From contig CP066696.1 in assembly GCA_016432585.1 (NCBI GenBank), positions 186,001 through 250,000 on the forward strand: a DNA stretch of 64,000 nucleotides, given 5' to 3'. This DNA comes from Candidatus Saccharibacteria bacterium. GTDB lineage: Bacteria > Patescibacteriota > Saccharimonadia > Saccharimonadales > Saccharimonadaceae. The position numbers were made by a program, and so were the translations under genes. Position 1 is the stretch's first letter; every line of letters starts with the position of its first letter. The notes beneath the pieces were generated by a model. That model had not been told where the DNA came from, did no database searches, and worked only from the letters and a program-made list of their open reading frames with translations. Positions 40,215 through 49,569 of this stretch are shown one piece after another.

Positions 40215-41768
40215 ATGAAGACCTTATCACCAGTATTTTTTGGCGAACAGCGCCTTACGATTAAAGATGTCGTCGCTTTGGCGCGACGCGAGCGAGAAGC
40301 GCGCTTGTCGGATGCGGCTCCGTTTCGTAAAAAGATTGTTGCCGGTGTTGAATTTATGGATCGTGTTCTTCGCGAAGACGGTGTTATTTATGGGGTAACA
40401 ACAGGATATGGTGATTCGCATAGCGTGAGTGTTCCAGCGCATTTGGTGGCAGATTTGCCTCACCAGTTGTATACCTACCATGGTGTGGGATTAGGGCGAT
40501 TTTTAGATGAACAAGAGACCCGCGCTGTTCTTGTGAGCCGTTTGACTTCATTAAGTATTGGACTTTCTGGTGTAAGTTGGGAGCTATTGAACGGGTTAGA
40601 AACACTTTTGCGTCATGATATTTTACCTATGATTCCTGCCGAGGGTTCAGTAGGTGCCAGTGGGGACTTAACGCCACTTTCGTATGTAGCGGCAGTACTT
40701 TGTGGTGAACGCGAAGTAATGTACAAAGGCGAGCAGCGTCTAAGTAGGGATGTTCTTGCCGAGGTTGGTATGACTCCTTTGAAACTTCGACCAAAAGAAG
40801 GTCTTGCGCTTATGAATGGCACGGCGGTTATGACAGCTCTTGCGTGCCTTGCATGGGAGAGAGCGGACTACCTTAGTAAACTCGCAACGCGCCTTACAGC
40901 ATTTAGCGTTACGGCGCTCGATGGTAATGTGTACCACTTTAACGAGACACTATTCGATGCTAAGCCGCATCCGGGACAGCAGCGGATTGCCGCGCAGCTG
41001 CGCTCCGACCTTGTTGCTGACCGGCCTGGTCGCAACGAAAAACGCCTGCAAGATCGTTACTCACTACGCTGCGCGCCGCACGTTATCGGCGTGCTCGAAG
41101 ATGCCTTGCCTTACTTCCAAACGCTTATTGAAAACGAGCTGAACAGCGTCAACGACAACCCTCTTGTCGACCCCGAGCACGAGCAAATCCTTCACGGCGG
41201 ACATTTTTATGGCGGGCATATTGCGTTTGCAATGGACAGCATGAAAAACACTATCGCCAACGTTGCTGACCTTCTCGATCGCCAAATGGCTCTCCTTGTC
41301 GACGCGAGATATAACCACGGTTTGCCTGCTAACCTATCGGGCGCAACAGGCGACCGAAAAGCAATTAACCACGGATTGAAGGCATTGCAAATCAGCGTGT
41401 CGGCGTGGACGGCCGAAGCCTTAAAGCTCACCATGCCAGCCTCGGTATTTTCGCGCTCTACGGAATGCCACAACCAAGACAAGGTAAGTATGGGAACGAT
41501 TGCAGCCCGTGATTGTCTGCGCGTTCTTGAGTTGACCGAGCAAGTGGTTGCGGCGATGCTGATTGCCACAAGGCAGGGTGTTGAGCTTCGGCGTCAGACA
41601 GATCCGTCTGTTGTTCTAACCGGCGAACCAGCAAAAATGTACGAAGATCTTGAAAAGCGAATTCCATTTATCGAAGAAGACCGCGCTCTCGACAAAGAGC
41701 TTATAGGACTGATAGGAAATATCAGGGAGCAGGCATGGAACCTTTACGACGACAAGTCGAACAAGTAG
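40215..41768 (+). CDS. Aromatic amino acid ammonia-lyase/aminomutase (MIO enzyme)
   Basis: A 517-residue MIO enzyme. Ala148-Ser149-Gly150 in GSVGASGDLTPL cyclises to the electrophilic methylidene-imidazolone that removes ammonia from histidine, phenylalanine or tyrosine. FNQDKV-type HNQDKVSMG later in the chain follows the phenylalanine/tyrosine branch rather than the QEDHVSM of HutH. The substrate selectivity pair is Tyr88-His89 (YTYHGVGLG), unlike Ser-His, Phe-Leu or His-Leu. With no other Hut genes nearby, a biosynthetic role is more likely than histidine catabolism. Confidence 0.85.
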   Translation: MKTLSPVFFGEQRLTIKDVVALARREREARLSDAAPFRKKIVAGVEFMDRVLREDGVIYGVTTGYGDSHSVSVPAHLVADLPHQLYTYHGVGLGRFLDEQETRAVLVSRLTSLSIGLSGVSWELLNGLETLLRHDILPMIPAEGSVGASGDLTPLSYVAAVLCGEREVMYKGEQRLSRDVLAEVGMTPLKLRPKEGLALMNGTAVMTALACLAWERADYLSKLATRLTAFSVTALDGNVYHFNETLFDAKPHPGQQRIAAQLRSDLVADRPGRNEKRLQDRYSLRCAPHVIGVLEDALPYFQTLIENELNSVNDNPLVDPEHEQILHGGHFYGGHIAFAMDSMKNTIANVADLLDRQMALLVDARYNHGLPANLSGATGDRKAINHGLKALQISVSAWTAEALKLTMPASVFSRSTECHNQDKVSMGTIAARDCLRVLELTEQVVAAMLIATRQGVELRRQTDPSVVLTGEPAKMYEDLEKRIPFIEEDRALDKELIGLIGNIREQAWNLYDDKSNK

Positions 41769-41785
41769 GTGATTAATCTAACGCT

Positions 41786-43222
41786 ATGAAAAAAGACGAT
41801 TTTGCCGCCAAAAAGACGCTCGATTTGTTTCACCGTGCCGCCAGGGACATACCAGCCTACAAAGATTTTCTACAGAAGCACGATGTCCAGCCCGAAACGA
41901 TACGGACGATCGAAGACTTTAAGGCGCGCGTGCCGATAACAGATAAAAGCAATTACATCACCCAGTACCCATTCCACATGCTTTGTTGGAATGGGGATTT
42001 GTTCTCTAACCAAATTATTGCCTCGAGCTCGGGAACAATGGGGCAATCGTACCTATGGCCTAGGGGTGTGACACAAGATAACGAAGGAATCGACGCACAC
42101 GAGGTGATTTATAGGGATATTTTTAACACCGACAAACTAAAAACGTTGGTTGTCGTTTGTTTCTCTATGGGCGAATGGGTAGCAGGGCTGTTTACGGCGA
42201 CTGCCACAATGGGCGTAGCGGGGCGTGGTTATAAAATAAATGTTGTGACGCCGGGGCTTGAGCGCCCAGCCGCTATAAAAAGCATTAAAGCTCTTGGTCA
42301 TTATTACGATCAGATTATTATTGCGGGCTACCCGCCGTTTTTAAAAGATGTTTTAGACGAGGGGACAAAATCGGGAATTAACTGGTCGAAGCTGAACATA
42401 AAGCTTTTGATGGCGGGCGAGGGTATTAGCGAAGAGTGGCGCAACTATACCCTAAAGGAAGTGCATGCGCATAACCCATACGCCGATGCAATCAATATTT
42501 ATGGCTGTGCCGATGCAACGATGCTGGGATATGAAACACCGGCATCAATATTAATCAGGCGTCTTTATAACCGCAGGCCGCGGCTTCGCCAAGACGTGTT
42601 TGGAACGAGCAATCTTTCGTCGCTCGTGCAGTATCATCCGGAGCGCCGTTATTTCGAGGCAGTAGACGGCCAGCTGATCGTAACAGCAGAAACAGGTATT
42701 CCGCTTATTAGATACGACACGCAGGATAGGGGCGGGATCTACACTTTTGATGAGCTCGTGCAACCGATACAGGGGCGGTTTAATGACATGTCACACCATA
42801 TCGAACCTGGTCTTGATAACTGGAAAAAGCTGCCGTTCATATATCTTCAGGGTCGTCCTAGCTCTGTGACGACGATTTACAGCGTGAATGTCTATGCCGA
42901 AAACGTTAAGGCAGCGCTTCTCGACAAGCAGATACGTCGGCTTGTAACGGGGCGTTTTACGATGGACACAAAGTATCTACCAAACATGGATCAGTATTTT
43001 GTTCTTAATGTAGAACTTGCCGAAGGCGCAGTCATTAAGCAGGCAGACCGCAAACTTTTTCAAGAGATTGTCATTAAAAAAATACGCAGGCTTAATGCTG
43101 AGTATAATTTTTTGTATAAATCTATCGGCAAAAAGGCCGAGCCTAAAATCGAATTTATCGAGTGGGGCAATACGGAATATTTTGCTCGCGGCGTAAAACA
43201 TAAATGGGTAAAAAAGGGGTAG
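41786..43222 (+). CDS. PaaK-like adenylate-forming ligase
   Basis: A 478-residue ANL-superfamily enzyme of the phenylacetate-CoA ligase type. The phosphate-binding loop is ASSSGTMGQ at residues 79-87, the substrate region includes YGCADATMLGYETP, and LIRYDTQDRG is the A7-like motif with the catalytic Asp. It activates a carboxylic acid as an acyl-adenylate. The aryl-acrylate formed by the adjacent lyase is a natural substrate guess. It begins 18 bases after the lyase stop. Confidence 0.75.
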   Translation: MKKDDFAAKKTLDLFHRAARDIPAYKDFLQKHDVQPETIRTIEDFKARVPITDKSNYITQYPFHMLCWNGDLFSNQIIASSSGTMGQSYLWPRGVTQDNEGIDAHEVIYRDIFNTDKLKTLVVVCFSMGEWVAGLFTATATMGVAGRGYKINVVTPGLERPAAIKSIKALGHYYDQIIIAGYPPFLKDVLDEGTKSGINWSKLNIKLLMAGEGISEEWRNYTLKEVHAHNPYADAINIYGCADATMLGYETPASILIRRLYNRRPRLRQDVFGTSNLSSLVQYHPERRYFEAVDGQLIVTAETGIPLIRYDTQDRGGIYTFDELVQPIQGRFNDMSHHIEPGLDNWKKLPFIYLQGRPSSVTTIYSVNVYAENVKAALLDKQIRRLVTGRFTMDTKYLPNMDQYFVLNVELAEGAVIKQADRKLFQEIVIKKIRRLNAEYNFLYKSIGKKAEPKIEFIEWGNTEYFARGVKHKWVKKG

Positions 43223-43223
43223 T

Positions 43224-44471
43224 ATGGGCCAGGGAAGATTGACCACGACAAACCACGAGAGCGTGTGGCCGGATAGCCTGCGACGCGCTGCAAAACGTAC
43301 GCGGCTCGATAGCGACGGTTGGCGGCCTATTGTTATTGAAATGAAGCATGCAAAGGCCGCTGCGCAGCTCGATACACTTATTAATGACCATCCTATTCAT
43401 AAGATTGTCGACAACTACGACGAACAGTACGCCGAACTAATTGTTAGCCGGCATCCGCAGTTATACCAGGCGACACTTGCGGTAAAGCAGGAATCGCTAA
43501 AGCCATATCTTCACAAACACTACGACGGTAAAGAGCCTTGGCAGCTTGGCTCGTGGGCGTATTTTCCATGGAGCGGCACGCTCGTTCATTTGCTTGAAAA
43601 GGAGCTATTCTTAGAATCTCGAACTATCCGCAACAAAGACCTTATCACCGTCGCCGAGCAGCAAAAGTATGCTGATTTTACTGTTGGATGTGCCGGCATG
43701 AGTGTCGGAAGCAACGTGGCGTTGTCGCTTGCAATATCGGGCGGGTCGCAAAAAATTAAACTCGCGGATGGTGCGGTAATTAGCGCCTCTAACCTTAACC
43801 GAATCATGGCAGGCGTCCAAGAAGTGGGCAATTCTAAATCTGCTGTCATCGCCCGCAAATTGTACGAAATGAACCCGTACATGGAGGTGGAATGCAACCT
43901 CGATAATATCACCGAAAAAACGATCGATAGTTTTTTTGAACAGCCATGGTCGCTGCGCGTTGTTGTCGATGAAATCGATGATTTAAAAACGAAAATATTA
44001 CTAAGAATAGAAGCACGCAAGCGGGGTATTCCGGTTGTTATGGCAACCGATTTGGGCGATGACGTCATGCTGGATATTGAGCGATTCGATCTTAATAAAA
44101 AACTTCCTCTTTTTCATGGGCTTGTTCCAAATGTCGAGGAGCTGCTAACAAAAGAAGTAAGTAAGCGCGAATGGCTAAAGTATGCAACGGCGATTATTGG
44201 GCCGCACAATACGCCGCTTCGCATGCAACAATCGTTATTAAAAATAGGGACGAAACTAGTGACCCAGCCTCAGCTTGGTCCTACGGCGGCAATGTCCGGA
44301 GTTGCCGTGGCGTATGCTGTTCGCCAACTTGCAACAGGCGAAAAGTTACGTAGTGGCCGAACACTTATCTCGCTCGATAAACACCTGCGTTCCGATTTAG
44401 TGACGCTACGATACCGACGCTCGCACAAAAAACATACGCGTCAGCTAAAGCGTGCGCTAGATGCTATGTAG
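43224..44471 (+). CDS. ThiF/E1-like adenylyltransferase
   Basis: A 415-residue protein. The nucleotide fold starts at about residue 154 with VGCAGMSVGSNVAL, and LADGAVISASNLNR carries the conserved Asp and Arg that bind ATP. The N-terminal 150 residues are a separate helical domain. No CxxC zinc sites or obvious catalytic Cys of E1 type are found. It adenylates a C-terminal carboxylate of a peptide or small protein in known relatives. It begins one base after the ligase stop. ThiF-nitroreductase fusions (as in mycobacterial MoeY) make the next gene a natural partner. Confidence 0.75.
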   Translation: MGQGRLTTTNHESVWPDSLRRAAKRTRLDSDGWRPIVIEMKHAKAAAQLDTLINDHPIHKIVDNYDEQYAELIVSRHPQLYQATLAVKQESLKPYLHKHYDGKEPWQLGSWAYFPWSGTLVHLLEKELFLESRTIRNKDLITVAEQQKYADFTVGCAGMSVGSNVALSLAISGGSQKIKLADGAVISASNLNRIMAGVQEVGNSKSAVIARKLYEMNPYMEVECNLDNITEKTIDSFFEQPWSLRVVVDEIDDLKTKILLRIEARKRGIPVVMATDLGDDVMLDIERFDLNKKLPLFHGLVPNVEELLTKEVSKREWLKYATAIIGPHNTPLRMQQSLLKIGTKLVTQPQLGPTAAMSGVAVAYAVRQLATGEKLRSGRTLISLDKHLRSDLVTLRYRRSHKKHTRQLKRALDAM

Positions 44472-45438
44472 TCAGCTCTTCGACTTCTAGGCGTGGAGAT
44501 GAGCGTACGAAATGCGCCGGCTTGCCGATACGAAGCATCGATTGAAGTCGGTCTGAAGTGCCGAGCATTTTTTCGATATCTTCATGAAAACTCGCGGCCT
44601 CAACTGGTGCTGCAAGTGTACATTGGGCAAGACCACTGTCGGCAATTTTTAGGGCAACCCGCAAATATGCCCGCCCAGCTTGTAGCCAAAAACTCGGCAC
44701 GTCTCCTGTTGTCCCGATAAAAACGAGTGCCGAAGCATCGTTAACACGTTGTTGGTCGTGTCGGGCTTTAAGTGGCAGTCCAATACCCATTTTTATAGAT
44801 AATTTGCCAAATATAGAGCCAATCATGCCTTCGCCTAGCGTATAGCCATGCATTCCTGTGCGCGAGGGCGACCAGTTATAGTGAACGAGATGATACAGTT
44901 CCTTGCGGAAATCTGGGCTACTAAGCGCGAGTGACATCGCCTTGAATGTGTATTCGCCAACGCGGCGTATCGATGCTTCATCTTGCATAAAGTGAACGTT
45001 GACGCCTTCTAAATCAGCGACTGCTTGTTGGCACTGCGCGATAAGACTTTGCGGGACTTCAGCTGGCTGCATTTTTTCGCGGTACGTGTGGCGCTTTTTA
45101 AGTGCGCTTAAAATGGCGGGTTGTTCAGGTTTGTTGCTGGTTGTTATTTTTAGCACAGCAATAGTTCCTTGTAGCGAGCTGGTCTGCGTGCTGACGAGTT
45201 CGGCGTTTAGTCCCAACCCCTCGGCGGCTTGTAGCGCTGCTTCGAGGCATATGCCAAAGCTAAGCCATGTTTCGCGCCCTGTAGGATCACCAGGTCCAAG
45301 AACCCGATCGAGCTCGACGGCTATCGAAACAAGGTTGCCATCTACAATAAACTTCCATGGCTGAGCGTTATGTGCCGAAGGCGCAAGCCGGGCGTAGTCG
45401 AGGAGTTCAGAGATATGAGAAGGGATTTCTTGCTTCAT
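44464..45438 (-). CDS. Acg-like nitroreductase-family protein
   Basis: A 324-residue protein. LLDYARLAPSAHNAQPWKF is the FMN-binding opening of the nitroreductase fold, and IADSGLAQCTLAAPVE is near the second FMN contact. Size and segments resemble the Acg/Rv2032 group. It lies on the opposite strand and its last 8 bases overlap the ThiF gene stop. It may oxidise or reduce the cluster product. Divergent regulation is probable since it faces the operon tail to tail. Confidence 0.75.
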   Translation of the reverse strand: MKQEIPSHISELLDYARLAPSAHNAQPWKFIVDGNLVSIAVELDRVLGPGDPTGRETWLSFGICLEAALQAAEGLGLNAELVSTQTSSLQGTIAVLKITTSNKPEQPAILSALKKRHTYREKMQPAEVPQSLIAQCQQAVADLEGVNVHFMQDEASIRRVGEYTFKAMSLALSSPDFRKELYHLVHYNWSPSRTGMHGYTLGEGMIGSIFGKLSIKMGIGLPLKARHDQQRVNDASALVFIGTTGDVPSFWLQAGRAYLRVALKIADSGLAQCTLAAPVEAASFHEDIEKMLGTSDRLQSMLRIGKPAHFVRSSPRLEVEELTT

Positions 45439-45498
45439 GCGTGCCTAACTTTATAAAACTTTATAGTTTTACTATAACATCGTAGTATTATAAGTGTA

Positions 45499-47673
45499 AT
45501 GCTTGAGCTTATAATACTTCTCATCTCCGTAGTTGCTAACTTTGGGCTGGCCATGGTTGTTATCGCTAAAAACCCGCACGGGCGCGTCAACCGGAACTTT
45601 GCACTTTTAGCCCTGTCGCTAGTTGTATGGCTAATTGCGAATTATATCTCTACGCACCCTATATTTCTTGATCAGTTAACATGGATTCGAGTCGCTATGG
45701 CGACAGCCAGCATTCTATCGATGTCCATGCTGCTTTTGACGAACGTTTTTCCGCAGGGCGAGGCATATCGCAAGAACCTTGCAAGGCTTGTCATTGTATC
45801 TGGCTGCGTTGTAGCATTGTTAGCGTTAACCCCCTTGGTTTTTAGTGGTCTTGAAGTATCTGGCTCCTCGGTCACCCCAATACCCGGACTGGGCATGGCG
45901 TTGTTTATGCCGTTTGTTTTCGCCTCCTTATCTGGCAGCATCTATATCCTTTTTCGACGCTTTCGGTTACTAAAGGGGAGACTTAAAGAACAGGTACGAT
46001 ATGCGCTTATCGGGGTTATGGTTACCTTTACGCTTCTTGTACTTCTTAACTTTGTTGTTATCATCGTATTTCGTAATACGTCGTTTATCTTTCTGTCGCC
46101 ACTTTTCGGCTTGGTGTTTACGGCGAGTTTTGCCTACGGAATTATACGACTCAAGCTCTTTGATATTCGTTTGATTATCGCGAGATTCGTTGCTTATCTC
46201 TTGCTTTTGCTTGTTGCGGGTCTGCTTTATGGTTTTTTGGGGGCGGCGCTATCTTTTTTCATCATAGGTGTGCAACCAAGCCTTGCGCAGATTCTTGTTT
46301 CGACATCGGTCGTCGGGTTTCTGGTTCTCTTCGTTCAGCCACTTCGCAAGTTCTTCAACTACATTACAAGGACGATCTTTTACCAAGACGATTACGATAC
46401 AAAAAGCGTCCTGGATAACCTGGCGACTGTACTTGTGCATTCTACCGAGACCAAACCATTGGCAGCGGTGTCGCTAGCAATTTTAAAGAAGGCGCTTAAA
46501 TCTGATTTTATTACATTGGTACTTATGGACGAAACGGCCAAAGATGGCACGAAGCTGCTTGGTGATGACCATAACTCCTCGGTTTTTTCTAGCATAACTC
46601 CACAGCAATTTCGCCGTCATGTTGCCGATATCATGAGCTTCGATTTAATTGAGGCGCCGGCTGATCATTTTCATGGAGAGATGCAAAAAGCAGGTGTGTC
46701 GATTATTGTACGCTTAGAGACGAAGAGTGAGATTGTCGGCTATTGTATCTTTGGTTACAAGACGACAGGAAGTGCCTATTCCGAACGTGATATTGATTTA
46801 ATACGAATAGCAAGCGACGAGCTAGCGGTGGCGATTCAGAATACTCTGCGCTTCGAGCAGATTCAAGGGTTTAACGACACGCTTCAACAGCGTATTGAGG
46901 ATGCGACAAAGGAACTGCGCGAAAGTAATGCGCAGCTTCAACGCCTCGACGAGGCAAAAGATGAGTTTGTGAGCATGGCCTCTCACCAGCTGCGCACACC
47001 GCTGACTAGCGTAAAGGGGTATATCAGCATGGTGCTAGAGGGGGACGCTGGCAAGATCACTTCTATGCAGCGTCAGTTGTTAAGTGAGGCATTTATTAGC
47101 AGTGAGCGCATGGTGCACCTTATTAGTGACTTCTTGAACGTGTCGCGTTTGCAAACGGGAACGTTTATTCTTGAAAAGAAGTCTGTTGATCTTGCAAAGA
47201 TAGTGACGCAAGAGGTCGAGAGTTTGCAAACAACCGCTCATGCTCATAACTTGAAACTCCACTATCGTGCTCCGTCGTATTTTCCTGTGCTCAATATCGA
47301 TGAAGGTAAGATACGGCAAGTGCTTATGAACTTTATCGATAATGCAATCTATTACTCTGAAGAAAATACGACGATTAGTATTACGCTAGGTGTTGATGCC
47401 GGTTATGCAGTCCTTGAGGTGAGAGACACTGGTATCGGCGTGCCAAAGGAAGAACAAGCACATCTGTTCTCGAAGTTCTTTAGGGCAACCAACGCACGCA
47501 AGCAGCGCCCCGATGGTACGGGTGTTGGTTTGTTTCTTGCGAAGAAAGTTATTACGGCGCACGGCGGCTCAATGGTGTTCTCATCTATCGAGAACGAAGG
47601 CAGTACGTTTGGATTCCGTTTGCCAATTAAAAAACTAAGCGCCAGTAGCGATACGAACAAGCTCGATAAGTAG
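45499..47673 (+). CDS. Multi-pass sensor histidine kinase
   Basis: A 724-residue protein: seven or eight hydrophobic segments in the first 255 residues (7TM-His-kinase type sensor), a GAF-like segment at about 310-450, a coiled coil, then HisKA with His496 in MASHQLRTPLTSVKG, the N box NFIDNAIYYS, and the ATP lid motifs RDTGIGVP and DGTGVGLFLAKKV. It probably senses a hydrophobic or membrane signal and phosphorylates a response regulator, with the CheY-like protein at 39.6 kb a candidate. Its last 39 bases overlap the convergent small gene. Confidence 0.85.
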   Translation: MLELIILLISVVANFGLAMVVIAKNPHGRVNRNFALLALSLVVWLIANYISTHPIFLDQLTWIRVAMATASILSMSMLLLTNVFPQGEAYRKNLARLVIVSGCVVALLALTPLVFSGLEVSGSSVTPIPGLGMALFMPFVFASLSGSIYILFRRFRLLKGRLKEQVRYALIGVMVTFTLLVLLNFVVIIVFRNTSFIFLSPLFGLVFTASFAYGIIRLKLFDIRLIIARFVAYLLLLLVAGLLYGFLGAALSFFIIGVQPSLAQILVSTSVVGFLVLFVQPLRKFFNYITRTIFYQDDYDTKSVLDNLATVLVHSTETKPLAAVSLAILKKALKSDFITLVLMDETAKDGTKLLGDDHNSSVFSSITPQQFRRHVADIMSFDLIEAPADHFHGEMQKAGVSIIVRLETKSEIVGYCIFGYKTTGSAYSERDIDLIRIASDELAVAIQNTLRFEQIQGFNDTLQQRIEDATKELRESNAQLQRLDEAKDEFVSMASHQLRTPLTSVKGYISMVLEGDAGKITSMQRQLLSEAFISSERMVHLISDFLNVSRLQTGTFILEKKSVDLAKIVTQEVESLQTTAHAHNLKLHYRAPSYFPVLNIDEGKIRQVLMNFIDNAIYYSEENTTISITLGVDAGYAVLEVRDTGIGVPKEEQAHLFSKFFRATNARKQRPDGTGVGLFLAKKVITAHGGSMVFSSIENEGSTFGFRLPIKKLSASSDTNKLDK

Positions 47674-47856
47674 CCAAACAACAACGATAGCGACGCCCGC
47701 GGTAATAAGTACGGGCTTTGCGATACGCTTTTTCTCGAACCACCACTGCTGAATTTTGTTGCGCTTTACGGCGCTAATACGTGTGACAACCGGTCGCGTG
47801 ACACTAGCGTCTTGGCCGGTATATACTTTGTTGCGTTTTTTCTTCTGTTTTGCCAT
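47635..47856 (-). CDS. Small C-terminal-TM protein (73 aa)
   Basis: A basic N-terminal half (AKQKKKRNKVYTGQDA, then KRNKIQQWWFEKKRIAK) followed by one hydrophobic helix (VLITAGVAIVVVWLLIELV) near the C-terminus. It is convergent with the histidine kinase and overlaps it by 39 bases. The build resembles the proteins at 3071 and 7116. Function unknown. Confidence 0.65.
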   Translation of the reverse strand: MAKQKKKRNKVYTGQDASVTRPVVTRISAVKRNKIQQWWFEKKRIAKPVLITAGVAIVVVWLLIELVRIATGA

Positions 47857-47878
47857 AGATGACTATAGTATAAACAAA

Positions 47879-47907
47879 AATCACCCCCGTGTAAAACGAG
47901 GGTGATT
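47879..47907 (-). terminator. Terminator-like hairpin
   Basis: AATCACCC (47879-47886) pairs with GGGTGATT (47900-47907) around an interior with CCG/CGA partial pairing. It separates the LPKTG protein gene from the small TM gene. The T-run is modest. Confidence 0.55.
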
Positions 47908-47949
47908 GATCTGAGGCTAAATCGCTTCAGTAAGTTGAGCGGTCAGTCT

Positions 47950-49245
47950 CTATAGTGAGCGGCGGCTAGCTATGTAGTAGGCGATAGCAGCGATAAGTGA
48001 GGCAGCACCAACGACGGCAACAAGGCCATCACCAGCACCAGTCTTTGGAAGCTCTTTTGGAGTTTCTGGGACTTCAGGTTTTTCCTTACAGCGATCGTCG
48101 CCAACAGGGATACCTGGCTTACATTCATTTGGTTTCTCGACACAAGTTTTGCTGACAGTTACTGTCGCAGTGTCGCTCTTGCTGCCGTTGTTAGTTTCGG
48201 CAGTTGCGGTATTAACAAGGGTGTTAACGCCACATTTTTCGAGCTTGCTGTTGTCAACAACTTTCGCTTTGAACTTTACGTATACAGCAGCACCTGGGTT
48301 GTAGTCGCCAAGGTTGATACCTCGTGCAGTAACGTTGTCGCTGGCAAGCGTCCATTTGTTACCTGTGTTCGAGTTTGAGTAGTAAGTACTACCCTTTACG
48401 TACTCTAGGCCAGCAGGAAGCTTGTCTTTAATGATAACGTCCTTCTGGAGGCTCGTACCGATGTTCTTGTACTTGATCTTGTATTCTACTTCTTCGTTTG
48501 GAAGAGCGGTAATAGTTTCGGCATATTTGTTCTCGCCAGGTTTACCAACTTGCTTCGAGATTTCGAAGTTAGGCTGGTCAACGCGGAACTTGAACGTTAC
48601 ATAACCAGCAAACTCGTTACAGCCAGGAAGCTTACCGTCGAGGGCGCTGTACCCAAGTGGTGTTCCGGTGGTGTAAAGGTTGTTTGGCAATGTTTTACCG
48701 TTTACTGCGCCGTTACTGTAGATCTTTGCAGAATCAGGAACGTAGCGAAGTGCGTAGTTGCCGCTTGCTAGTCCGTAGGCTTCGTCCCAAACCTGTGCTG
48801 GGTTGGCGTTTGAGGCACCAACAAAACCAGTAATTCGAGCTTTTTCGCCAGCTTTTACAGAAGCAGGCATCTGTACACGCATAAATGCGTTTTTGGCGAT
48901 ACCTTTATAGTCGTGAGCGGCGTCGTTAAGACTGCTTTTCGCGTTGTTGTGGTAAAACACCGTTACGGCGTATTCTTTACCTGGCTGCAGGGTAACCTGC
49001 TCGCCATAGGTGCTGTTAGGTGCTGAGGCTTCTTTGATTTCAACAAAGTTGCGCTCGTCGCCCCACTGCGGGTTATTGGTGATAGAGTTGAACGTTACGT
49101 AGTCGGCAGGATTCTGCACGGTAAACGTTGGACGATCCGGGCCCCAGGCAAACAATGCTGCCGGAACCAATACGGCTGCTGCAACGATCGCAAGACCTGC
49201 AGCACGCTTTGGTGCTCGCTTGATAGCGTCGATGATTTTCTTCAT
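47950..49245 (-). CDS. LPKTG-anchored surface protein with DUF11-like repeats
   Basis: A 431-residue protein from the ATG at 49245, set by AGGAG six bases upstream. It has a signal peptide (RAAGLAIVAAAVLVPAALFAW), a beta-rich ectodomain including a DUF11-type domain (EVEYKIKYKNIGTSLQKDV, then LPAGLEYVKGSTYYS), a Cys-containing Pro-rich stalk, and a sortase signal ELPKTG with a hydrophobic helix and RRSL tail. Sortase would link it to the cell wall. Two cysteine clusters near the end (KTCVEKPNECK, DDRCKEK) are unusual. No sortase gene is in the window. Confidence 0.85.
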   Translation of the reverse strand: MKKIIDAIKRAPKRAAGLAIVAAAVLVPAALFAWGPDRPTFTVQNPADYVTFNSITNNPQWGDERNFVEIKEASAPNSTYGEQVTLQPGKEYAVTVFYHNNAKSSLNDAAHDYKGIAKNAFMRVQMPASVKAGEKARITGFVGASNANPAQVWDEAYGLASGNYALRYVPDSAKIYSNGAVNGKTLPNNLYTTGTPLGYSALDGKLPGCNEFAGYVTFKFRVDQPNFEISKQVGKPGENKYAETITALPNEEVEYKIKYKNIGTSLQKDVIIKDKLPAGLEYVKGSTYYSNSNTGNKWTLASDNVTARGINLGDYNPGAAVYVKFKAKVVDNSKLEKCGVNTLVNTATAETNNGSKSDTATVTVSKTCVEKPNECKPGIPVGDDRCKEKPEVPETPKELPKTGAGDGLVAVVGAASLIAAIAYYIASRRSL

Positions 49246-49404
49246 ACACTCTCCTTTACTAGTACTCCACATACTAGAATTAATGGATTTGATAAAATTA
49301 TACAACATATTACTTAAAAAGTAAATGCTTATGCTCAGTGAAATTTAAATTATTAATGTACCATTTTCGGGGCAAATCAGATCATTACAAAACATTGGGG
49401 TTGT

Positions 49405-49462
49405 CCAAGGAGCTACTAGCCAACTGCGAGCATAAATGCCCAGGCAGGGAATAGCTCCTTGG
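49405..49462. other. Large stem-loop in the LPKTG/GC-rich intergenic region
   Basis: CCAAGGAGCTA (49405-49415) and TAGCTCCTTGG (49452-49462) form an 11-bp stem around a 36-base loop that can fold further (GCAT and GCC arms). The interval 49246-49569 holds this and the next hairpin but no gene. It may be a structured RNA, a second terminator or a recombination site. Confidence 0.35.
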
Positions 49463-49494
49463 GGAAGTACATGCACTGTTATGTGCGCACCTCA

Positions 49495-49543
49495 CCGCGA
49501 GGCGACCGTTGGCGACACTGGGTCGCTTCGGGCCACCTCGCGG
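49495..49543 (-). terminator. GC-rich terminator hairpin
   Basis: CCGCGAGG (49495-49502) pairs with CCTCGCGG (49536-49543), continued by CGACC/GGTCG inside. It is placed about 27 bases after the stop of the GC-rich gene at 49570. It lacks a T-run. Confidence 0.6.
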
Positions 49544-49569
49544 CGTGGTGTTCCTTCGAACCGAGCCTC

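Noticed and set aside
40215-41768. Classical histidine utilisation gene hutH
   Set aside because: The HNQDKVSMG motif and Tyr-His pair do not match HutH, and no other hut gene is adjacent.
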